Assembly (NCBI GenBank): GCA_025716815.1
Contig: JAIXMN010000022.1
Coordinates: 496,001 to 560,000 of the forward strand
Reading direction: 5' to 3'
Source of the DNA: Dichotomocladium elegans
Lineage: Eukaryota > Mucoromycota > Mucoromycetes > Mucorales > Lichtheimiaceae
DNA: 64,000 bases
Below the pieces are notes generated by a model. That model was given only the letters and a program-made list of their open reading frames with translations. It searched no databases and had not been told where the DNA came from. The translations under genes and the position numbers were made by a program. Below, piece after piece: positions 35,230 through 47,291 of this stretch (within the stretch, counting starts at the first letter, position 1; every line of letters begins with the position of its first letter).

Positions 35230-37610
35230 GCTATCCCGTCTTCAACCCTTTAACTTGCCCCGAAGGCATCCGGGATGTGTGCTGGCAATAACCGACACGC
35301 AAAATCATCGCTATTGCCGACCTCATCCTGGCCTTCTTTGGTATCCTGATCCTCTTTACCTCACCTTTCGCTGGTGGTCTAGCCCTTCTTGCTCGACGCC
35401 TGTCACCATCCGTAGGTGCTCGCCGAAACCTTTCCGGGACCATGCCATCGGCCCGAAAACTCCTGAGAATATGTATCATATTCAGGCAGGCCGCCATATC
35501 ACGGTTCCACAATCGCTGCCGAGGAGCGCCCTCTGCCATGCCTCCTGTACAGTTTTGATTTGAGCATCTGCACAGAATAAGCGACATTAGATTATCATTA
35601 TTGTTCCAAACTCCTCCGCGAATAAGGCTTCATACCGTAGCAGGCCATGACAGATAACGTTTGGATTCTCGGCTCTTCGATAGGGGCGTGGGTTGGGTAC
35701 CCTCCCGAACGTAGAAAGGCTCTCGGTCTCGCACGCGGGGCAACATCTGCTGGTCTTGAATTCGTCGATCAAGCATACATCAAAGCGACGTTCGCCTTGC
35801 TTGAGAAGTCGTCGGCATGCAACACCGCGGATTGGCTCGTGGTATCGAGTGTTCGGAACAGACCAATTACCCATCACAACTACCGCGTGGGGGCCAAACT
35901 GGTTGATCAGACCGTCCCTCAACTTCTCATCTGCTCGTTGTTTGTTGATGTACGACGACAGGCGGAGCTTTCGGAAAAGAGGTTGGGGATCGGCATTATG
36001 GGTGGCAGTATTCCCATACAAGTCCTCGAGAACTTGGGACACTTGGGACCCGGACAAGCAGGAAACGGTCATAATCGGCACGATCCAAGCTGCGGGGATG
36101 CTCGCCAGCCATGCGTGCCTCGGCATGCACGACTTCAGCTTCCTCATTCTTGAGCCTCTGCAACAGCCTGCGGTACTTCTTGGTCTTGCGCACCTTGTCC
36201 TGACGAGGTTTGGTGTATCGGAACGTCAGACGGCCACCTCCCTCGGGCCTGGGTTTCTCCGAGACACAGAACAGGAGGTCCTTCCTCCCAGGGTCGACGG
36301 TGACGCACCTACGAGCAATGTTCTGGTGTTCCTGCGGTGTCAGCATGCTGGCATAGTTGGACTACTCCTCGGCTCCTCTGTACTTTGCTTCGTATGATGG
36401 TTGGTTGTTCGTCTTCTTAAAAACTGTGACGCCTGCTCCGTCGATTTGAATTATGCCACGAAACTCGATCGTTCCGTCTTCATGGGGGTCTGAAAGCACC
36501 AGAGTGTAAGTCCACACCTCTCCCCAGAGAGCCAAATTCTGGCCGATGTTGTACTTCACCCTCTTTAAGATAAGTTGGACAAGAATGGTGATGTCGATTT
36601 TCATATGGCAAGAGGACCAGGTTCGGCGAAGAGGGAAACACTGGAAGAGCGCGAAGACCATTGCGGCGAAAACATGAGAAAGCACAATGAAGGCCCATAA
36701 GTGGTTGGCTGAATGTCGCCTTGGCGTCGTAGTAAATGCTTTTTGTTGGTACTGGTACCCTTCGGGATATTCATTCAAGACCGGTTGCATCTGGTCGAAC
36801 GCTTGGCTGAGGAAAGCTGCTTCCGCCGAAAGTCATCCCTCCACAAACCTCGACAGGCAATGGCGTCGTAGATATCGAGGCGAATTTGTTCCTCGGTACG
36901 GTTGAAGACCTTGGAAGGTGTTACCCGAACCGCATTGCTGTATGCAATAACATCTTCTTGCCTTCGAACACAGAGCATTACCGAGAATTCTTGAGCGGTT
37001 GCCTTTGGTACTGGGTGGCTTTGAGGTATATATTATAAATGAAATGCACCAAACTCCTCCAAAAACTCGTCGATCAGAGCTCGACACTTCGCCCACAAAT
37101 CCCCGGGTTGGACGTACTCGTTTGTCAAGTATGGACAACCACACGTCGAAGAAGCACTTCTCGTGCAGGACTTGTTTGAGGATGAAGTTCGGCTCGCGCT
37201 CCAGCTTCCATAGGAAGATGCTCTTGGCGAAGCTGTACGCGTGTGATATTGTCGCATGGACAACAGCGACCAAGTCCATGAACCGATCCTAGGATATGGT
37301 GTTCCAGCGGATGTCGCGGATAGAGCGCTTAAGCCCCAACGTATGGTCAGGGGCCCTGAGGTTGGGTCCCACAGGGTTTCGGCCCCTCCTCCTAGTAGGG
37401 TCGACAAACTGTTCGATGTGGTCACCAATAACGGCCTGTGGTAGTATCTCTTCAGTAATACAGTATCTTCTTGTTATATCTTGTTGCAGAAACCTTGCCG
37501 TCCAATGTCAGTATGTGTTCTGCATCCTTTGCCTTGGTTTGTATTGGTTGTATAAGGTGTGGGAGAGGTGTAATACGTGTGTTATCGTAACGGGCTTAGG
37601 ATAGCAAGTG
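35230..37610 (-). mobile_element. Fanzor-carrying element, copy A
   Basis: Homology with copy B (53885-55995) starts at GCTATCCCGTCTTCAACCC (about 35230) and ends near 37610 (GTAACGGGCTTAGGATAGC), on unrelated flanks. The whole element is therefore about 2.38 kb. Its two ends read GCTATCCC and, inverted, GCTATCCT, which suggests very short imperfect terminal inverted repeats. No clear target-site duplication could be seen. The cargo is one Fanzor-type gene reading on the minus strand. A transposase is not present inside. Confidence 0.6.
35231..37430 (-). pseudogene. Fanzor (TnpB-like RNA-guided nuclease) gene, copy A, decayed
   Basis: The minus-strand N-terminal part reads RSIRDIRWN, DLVAVVHATISHAYSFAKSI and FFDVWLSILDKRVRP. 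The middle gives ALFQCFPLRRTW and FRGIIQIDGAGVTVF. The catalytic half follows: RuvC-I VTVDPGRKD (Asp at about 36295), SSYINKQRADEKL, GNWSVPNTRYHEPIRG (RuvC-II Glu at about 35838), a zinc ribbon CPAC plus HGLLRCSNQNC, and RuvC-III LWNRDMAACLN (Asp at about 35500). A real 68-nt intron (35635-35568, GTATGA...TGCAG) rejoins the ribbon. This is the Fanzor signature. Decay includes several N-terminal frame changes, a TAG at 36364-36362 and a frame change near 36050. All three catalytic acids survive, so inactivation may be recent. Confidence 0.78.
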
Positions 37611-37611
37611 G

Positions 37612-38236
37612 AAACAAGGGCCTCTTTGGAGTATTAGCTGTTTTTAGTAAGGGTGGACAGTAAGAATACGACAAGGCTCGTGGATGTCCTTATTCGAATG
37701 AGATCGGAATCATTCAAACAAATCTGCTCATTCAAGACACGGTTATCATACAAGGCAAGCTTCCACAACATCAGATTTTCAGAGACCCGTTTACGTGGAA
37801 TTTTAAGTGTAACCATCAAAAGAAAACGGAAAGTTGACTTTATTCATAGGAATCTCCAAAAATCAATACTTGATGAGAGTACCCAACAAGACTTGCCACT
37901 GGACGTGCTACAGTAAACTTATGCATCAACTGCCCACAAGATCCTGAGCACACAGAAACCCACTGCATCACAGCGTACTCCACTCATCGTGACATATAAA
38001 GGTGATCTCTCCACATACCTACCACCAGCGATATGATGGTGTGTTTCCAGCAGGGCTGCTCAACGTATTAACTAGAATAGAATGGTTTAATGGTGTATGT
38101 GAATACCAAGCAAAGCTTTCAAAATCAGATCGCCTTGTTACATGCCTTGCGGATTCTTGAGCTCTATGCTTCGTCTGTCAAAAATCTCTCCCACTTAACT
38201 TTACTCTTTGTAACAGACTAGAATTGTACGGTTGAG
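37612..38236. other. Gap between Fanzor copy A and a mariner relic
   Basis: No gene recognised. It separates two mobile-element remnants and may be further degraded transposon sequence. Confidence 0.3.
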
Positions 38237-39110
38237 CTAAGCTCCGGAGAATACTGTACGCAGGAGGATAACACGTTTGTATGCTCTATACTCAATAGAC
38301 TTTGCAGTGTCTTTGGTGGTGGGGATAGACGCATTACCCATAACAAGATTATGCCCTTTCATCTCCGGGTACTTATCCATTTCATCTACTGTCTCTTCCA
38401 AGAAGCTGATACAGCGGCATGTGATTGTACCGGCATGTAACCTTTTCAACCTATCTGTTCTTGCGCTATTGCTGTATCCTCACGTTAACCTTGACTAAGT
38501 CGGATACAGTAATGACATCCAGAATAGTGGCTGTCTTGGCTCTATATGAAACCCAGCTTCATCAAGGGGTGCACAGTTCAAAAAGTTCATAACTGTCTTT
38601 TCCCAGGGCTTTACCCATTCAAGGCGATTTCTGTTAACAGGCAGATAGGCAGCTTTTTTGGTGAAAAGATTACAATGTTTGGTCATGAGAGCATATATGG
38701 CCCTTTGAGAAAGTTGGAGGTTTCTAAAACAGTCTCTTAAGTGTTCTGGTAGTTCATTGACTGTAGCAAATGTATCATTATCAATAACACTGGTGATAGC
38801 AACTGGACGGGCCGTTGTCAAAATCGGTTTATAGCCTCGTTTCTGCCATCCTCAAAAATATTATCAGGGCGTCCGTGGTATTGTTTTGCATCTTGTATCC
38901 GAATGTCTATCTCCTTTCGCTTCGGAATGTGCATAGCAGCATGATTCGGGTGATCCATGCAAGGTGAGAACAACCGGATTGAAAAGAACATACATTTCCT
39001 CATCGTCGACATAGTCCATATTCATAATGGTCAAGTATCTTTCTCCGTGTGTGCGACATTAGCTTTCTCATCACACGTAAGGATTTGTGGGTAACGCCCG
39101 ACATGTCTTA
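38237..39110 (-). mobile_element. Decayed Tc1/mariner-like (IS630-type) transposon
   Basis: Three minus-strand frames together spell a DDE transposase. The first (39012-38818) holds AAMHIPKRKEIDIRIQDAK. The second (38821-38495) has an HTH-type part, then LPVNRNRLEWVKPWEK and NFLNCAPLDEAGFHIE with the first catalytic Asp. The third (38449-38237) gives FLEETVDEMDKYPEMKGH and LVMGNASIPTTKD. Intact relatives have VMDNAPIH here, so the second catalytic Asp is now Gly. The downstream PPYSPELNP block is lost. Upstream GTGCGACATTAGCTTT (about 39050) recurs as GTGCGACATTAGTTTT at about 5440 and may mark the element's non-coding end. Confidence 0.7.
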
Positions 39111-39377
39111 TTCGTGAACTTGCGAATCCAATTTTGGAAAATGGTGTACTTAACGTAATCACGACTCTGACTGTGGTTAACCTGGGGCATCAAGACCGGA
39201 AAAACGCAATTTAATTACGGAAAATAATGTGTGGCACAACCCGAGCATAAAGACATTTAGAACGGCTGAAGTGTATATTTGGGCATGTCTGCTTGAACGT
39301 CGTTTGCTGAGAAAGAGTAAGATTGGGAATCATGTTTGCTAAAGCAAGGAGAGAAAAAAAAAAAGAGGAAGATGAAT

Positions 39378-41776
<2,399 letters not shown>

Positions 41777-41842
41777 TGGAAAGGTTCTGTTACAGTAAAA
41801 AAAAAGAAGGAAAGAGAAGAAAACAAGGCGTGGTTCTTCTTT

Positions 41843-41850
41843 TTTATATA
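41843..41850 (-). promoter_or_regulatory. TATA box of GFA1
   Basis: TATATAAA on the minus strand, about 67 bases before the start codon at 41776, followed by an A/G-rich leader. Position and sequence fit a core promoter; not tested. Confidence 0.45.
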
Positions 41851-43939
41851 GAAGGGACCCATTCGGGGATCACGTCAAAGCAGTCTACGCCCACACTGCG
41901 CGTGTATGCGTGGGCCTTTCGGAGTTCCAAGATCTTGTTTGATAGGCTTCCGCGGAGCGACGAAAATAGAACCAATGAATACAGCTGGCTTGTGTCACTC
42001 CTCATCAACACTGGGTTGTTTATCGCCTCGCTATTCTACTATGCGAATCAAAAGGAAAGCTTCGATAGAGGTGTTGCCTCTTGCCCTTCCGCTTCTCACA
42101 TTCCTCTTGATTTCATCAGTTGTGACTGCCCCGATGCTAATTAGGCTTAGTCTCTTTATATTGATTAAAGTTAATGAATCCTTCTTGCCCTAAACAGGCC
42201 ATGTTTCAAGCGCTAGTCGAATCATATCGTCGCACGGACCTGCAATTCATCTTCTGGATATTGACGTACTTGCGACTTGTATGAGAAAAGAACGCGCATA
42301 GACAAATGTACTGGAGCGCTCAGTGATGGTTATTTTACAGATGCTTCTCCTACCTTTCCTTGCAGCAAGTCACTTTTTCTTTCTAGTGCGCTTTTAGTAG
42401 CCGATCCTCTTTATATTTGTAACAGCGCAAGGCATTTTTTCGGCAGCACATTTTTACCCACAAATCCTTAGACGTCTCTTCTATACCAGTAACATAAAGC
42501 CGGAGATGCATATAATCTTTCTTTCTTTATATTGCTACCATCTACTCAAACTAGAAACAAGTCGCTGCGCACAAGCTGTAAGCGCATTAAACTAACCTGT
42601 AAGTACGCAACGTATTTTTTGCCGCTGAAGGGCCAGGTATATGAAACAAGGGATGATCGCCTACACTGATAGACGGTGAGGGGATGGGGAGAGCGTAGCG
42701 GAACGATCAATGCAAATGGTACCTAAAAATGCGGAAACGCTCTGCTTCTATTTTGTATTACCATAAGTAACACACTCCAACGAGCATCTTCATGGAGTAC
42801 GTATGTCGAGCTGCAAGAATATGCAGTACAAGCGACATTCAAGCAAAAAATAACTTGAACTAGACGTGCACTGCCGGTATTCTTTCAACGACTGCACGCA
42901 AACGCCCCCAAGGCTTCCGCGGCACCTACAGAACGGGATAGTGAACTATCCACTAAATACTCCTAGAGATCCACTGATAATCAGTTACACTTTTACCAAT
43001 TCTTCCTGCTTTGTACTGATAAATGGAGACGGCGTTACATCAATGTATGGCGGAATCCGATTTGGTAGAGTTCGCGTTGGTTATATAGGGCGTCTCGACC
43101 TTCTTCCGTGTGAATCAATGTAAATATATGCTAAAAATCAATCGGTGCTCCCGATTACAGAATTCCCACATTATTCAAGGTACACTAATGCTTGTTTGAA
43201 TTAACGCTGGATGAGTGATCGAGAGCGATACCATCTATATGTTGCTGCATCCTACAAAGACAGTTGATGCCGAAAGAGAAAACAATTGGATTCGTCCAAA
43301 TATACCTTCATAAGACAAGCTCCCAGCACAGATGCGCCAAGGGCCTACTGGTGGTGATGAACTAACATACCGAGGGATACTAATGAGCGGCCAAGTGGCA
43401 CTGAATCGTCTGTTTATGAAGTGATTATTAATAGCGATATTTGTCATACTCTAAACCGAAACTCGTCCAGGTTCACATCGCAAAAGGAGCTTTGACATGC
43501 CTTTTGCATGTCCTCCTCCTTAGCTATGATTAAGCATAGTATGCGAAATTGCACAGACCAAAGCGATGCTGGGATGAACACGAAAAAAGCCATACGAAGT
43601 TCTTGTGGTTGCACCAAGCATTTACGTTGCCAATGAATATATTCATCGCCCGGATCTGCTTTCTCTTGAGATTTAACAACTGGGAATTGCAAGCGGTGGG
43701 GAACACCCTTATCCTGTTATCTGTATCATTGTTAATAACAAGTATTACAGTCCTGCTTAAGATATTCTTTCATACGTTATCGAAAATGGGTACTGCTGAA
43801 GTCGTTTGCAGATATCCTTCATGGCGGTTATGCATTGGGAATAATTATGCAAGGTAATCAAAAATTCTTTAGGCTCGAAAATTTAAATCCCATCAGTCTT
43901 TCATCGTAAGGCGGCATAAATTTGATTCTTTCTTATGCA
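41851..43939. other. Intergenic region between GFA1 and SEC12
   Basis: About 2 kb upstream of both divergent genes. A minus-strand frame (43692-43444) and the following ALGASVLGACLMK segment near 43330 with a GTATAT...TTGTAG intron look weakly gene-like. I cannot assign a family or a consistent gene model, so no gene is called. Confidence 0.3.
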
Positions 43940-45604
43940 ATGACTCCTCGACTTCCAGAGACAATCGTAGAAGAGGTTGATTTTCCGGTCTACGGTCTTG
44001 ATTTTGCTCCAGATGGTCGAATCGTTGTCGCCGGTGGTGGAGGCGCAGGTCGATCTGGTGTAAAGAACAAGCTGGTAATCTTAGCCCAATGTTCTCTCCT
44101 TAATTCGATCGAACTAATAGCCTGCCGTGCATGTTTTCAGATTATCCTTGATCTGAATGATCCCAACCGAAATATCTTGCTCGAACTGCCTAGTGATCAA
44201 GATTGTCCCATGTCGGTCGCAATTCATCCTGATGTAAATAAGCGGATCTACATCGCGTATTTTTATTCTTTTATCCGTTACGTGTGCACATGCTAATATA
44301 TGGAGGGATTCAGCTTCCCCTCATTGCTGCTGGCATTAATAGCCAAAAACAACAAATCGAGAAGGGCATGAATAAGAGCTGCTGGCTCTTTTCTGTTGAC
44401 GACATAAAGTAATTTCAGTTTCTTTTCTTCGGTCCGATCTATGCTTACTGCTTATACCTTTCGAAGGAAAACCATTGTCCCAATCACAGCTGTGTCGGCA
44501 AGCACTTGCCGAAACGTAGAAGAGTATCAGGTAGGGATGAAAAACATCACGGTTACAGCTGTAAGAACTTAATTTTCGACATATTTAGAAAGTGACACGC
44601 TTTAGTCCATCTGGTGAGCTACTTGTGTCTGGATTCACTGATGGTCATGTCACTGTTCATAAGATACCCGATATGCAACTCGTCTTTCCGCCACTCCGCT
44701 TCAATGGAATACAGGATTGCGATGTGGATCCAAATGAGACGCATATTGCTGTGGCTACATCGAAGGCATTGATCATTATATCCGCAGAGGACGGCAGTAT
44801 CATACAGGTTATTGACAGTCCGCGGCTCAACGGTCGTATGGAATGTGAGTTTCGCGCTTGTCGTTATGTCACAACTCGATCTAGCCAGTCTATTACCAAG
44901 ACACAGTTGTTTGCCGTCGTCAATCCCATTTCGCGGGGCCGTGGCTTTCTGTGTGTGTGGAATCTTCCTCCGAACAGACCCTATCCCATTACCGGAAAAG
45001 CGAAGACTGCCAGCGTGTGCCGCAAAAGTATCATCACAAGTTTCTGCGCTAGGTGGGGATTGGTATAGAACCAAGAATCGCATTTCGTTACATACTAAAA
45101 CATGTATATGTATTTATTCCATGTAGTCCTATAGGAAATTTACTTGCATATGCAACGACTGATCTGACTATCGGTATCGTGGACCCAAAAACACTGAGGG
45201 CAAGTTATTTGTTTTCTTCGACTATGTGGCATCGTTTCTGTTGCTGATTCATACTTGTACGCTCTCTTTCTCTCTATCAACACATCCCACACACAGCCGA
45301 TATACCAGATAAAAGACGCACATGGATTTGCGATCACAAGCCTTGCTTTTAGCCACGACGGAAATACATTAGCAAGTGCAGGTGCAGACACAAAATGCCG
45401 AATCATAAAGTGGCCAGGATTAATGCGGAAAAGTATGCTCAAGAAAGAGGACGACTTTCATGTTTTTTCAATGGCATTCATATTGAGTATTTTTTACTAG
45501 AAGAGCATCATCTGTTCTCCGAAATGATCTACGCATTTCTTTCTATCATCTTGCTCTATCTGGCAGTTTACAACACCAATTACATTATACTACACCGCAC
45601 GTAA
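43940..45604 (+). CDS. SEC12: SEC12/PREB-like guanine nucleotide exchange factor for Sar1
   Basis: Eight exons: 43940-44074, 44141-44233, 44314-44408, 44467-44530, 44589-45052, 45127-45199, 45297-45432 and 45501-45604, for 387 aa. The N-terminal FPVYGLDFAPDGRIVVAGGG followed by GAGRSGVKNKL is the K-loop region of Sec12, the part that loads GTP on Sar1. WD-type blades follow (RFSPSGELLVSGFTDGHVTV, AHGFAITSLAFSHDGNTLAS). The last exon supplies one membrane helix (MIYAFLSIILLYLAVY) that anchors it in the ER with a short lumenal tail. It starts COPII vesicle formation. Intron 6 begins GCAAGT at 45200, a GC-AG intron. Without the final splice at 45433-45500 the anchor would be lost. Confidence 0.9.
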
Positions 45605-45694
45605 ATAATGAAAGGCGGAGATAGAGTAGGGTAACTAGGAACGCAAAAAAAAAGAAAGAGGTGCAGCACATGGAAGATGTGCTTGTTTTCATTA

Positions 45695-46935
45695 TCAAAG
45701 CCGTTTACTGGTGTTACTACTACTACTATGGGAAGATAAGGTCGGTCTACCAAGGCGACTGGCGCTCCGAGTTGTACTACTATTATTGGTGGGACTCATG
45801 GAGGACGGGGGCCGGAGTCCGGTACTATTCTTGCTGGTCTGTGGTGTTCTGGAACCAAAGATGCTACCGGTGGGACGTGCCGAAATGCTGACGTTGAGAC
45901 GTGGCGTCGGTGATCGGGCACGTGAGGTGGACGTCGTGGGTATGTGGCTCGCGCGCTTACTCGGCAAGGCGGAAAGACGTTGCTGATGTGGACTTGTTGA
46001 CGTGGTATGATGCGGCGTGATGAACGACGGTAGGCGGCTACTAGAGGAAGGGGCAGGGATATGGGATGCGCGTCTGTTCAGCGAAGTGGATGCACGGGAT
46101 AGTGGACGGTCGGTGGTTGCTGTTTTGGCCGAGGCGGATGAGACGGAAGGTGTGATATATGATGGTAACGGATGTGGTGATGAAGTTTTTGGTGCGCATT
46201 GCTGTTGAACGGCGGAAACGGAACGCCCCATCAAAATCGAGTTAGAGTGAAGACGGTTTGCGTTTAATGTCACAGTTGATTGAGACGTCATGCTATTTTC
46301 GCTGCTCATGCTCCCCGACCGTGGTCGTGTCGTTTCATTTTTGGTATGCTGGCTGAAGGTCGCCTATAAAAAAATGAGAGAGAAGGGTAGTTCCATCCAA
46401 ACCCCCAGCCCTTTATATATCAGTTATCCTGGTTCTGAAAGGCAAAAAAAGGGGGGGAAGGCGATGGGAAGCAAATAACTATTTATATACCTCATCCAGT
46501 TTCCAGAACTCTTCGTCGGAATCGTCCAAGTCAAGATCGGCCAGGTCAGGCAGGTTGGTCTCTTCGTCCATATCAGATGCATAATTTGCCTTTATCAAAT
46601 CATCGAGGTTAACACTATCCTCGGAACTAATGGATGTCATGGAAAGTGGCCGCCGTGGAGTCGATTTGCCAACAACTGATACGCTGTATACAGACAAAAG
46701 AAGAGGACGAGAAAGGGGGGGGAGCAACATAAGCGATAGGTCACAGGACTCTAATCGATGTATCGCTATACCTCATGACTTGTGTATCATATCTAGCATC
46801 TCTCTCGTTATGAGAATATCCATGAACGCCCATGAGCCAACCATGTACATTGGTATGATTCCTATCGCCATGGCTATCGTAAGGCTCAGGGGATTTATTA
46901 TCGCCCAAGACATGGAGCGGAGATGATTGGGTCAT
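45695..46935 (-). CDS. Disordered Ser/Pro/Arg-rich protein with two SxIP motifs
   Basis: Three exons (46935-46772, 46683-46491, 46363-45695) give 341 aa. The N-terminal half is acidic and helical (SEDSVNLDDLIKANY, LADLDLDDSDEEFWKLDE). The C-terminal 200 residues are Ser/Thr/Pro/Arg-rich without folded domains. Within them RRASHIPAPS and KRASHIPTTS each carry S-H-I-P with basic and Ser/Pro neighbours. That matches the SxIP motif by which many proteins bind EB1/Mal3/Bim1 at microtubule plus ends. I recognise no named family; Kar9- or SLAIN-like adaptors are possible functional analogues. The link to microtubules is inferred from the motif alone. Confidence 0.6.
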
Positions 46936-47291
46936 TGGGAAGTTGAAACGAGTGAACTGTGCAATGAACAGGAAGGTGTAGAATTTAATGTGTGAAGGGA
47001 TGAAGGAGAGAAAGGTGAGCAAGTGAGAAACATGGCGTGGATAATAAGCCCTTTGTGTGTCTGCAGTAATAAGATCAATCGGAGATTTCGCCCAACAGGG
47101 AGCAAGGACGTAGATCACAGCCCCGCACACACGCACACTTTCATGGGCATCGTTTTAACTAGAAATAAACTTTCTTGCCCTTTCCACGCTGCCTCCTTTA
47201 ACCATAAATTAGATACATCTTCTCTTATTTTGCGCATCTGCTGAACATGATCATTATTTTTAATGATATGCATGTTTTAAAATATCGATCA

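Noticed and set aside
11845..36364. Reassigned TAG codon (in-frame TAG in INCENP-like and Fanzor genes)
   Set aside because: The SYO1-like and RBM25-like genes end in TAG where family length demands a stop, so TAG is a normal stop here.
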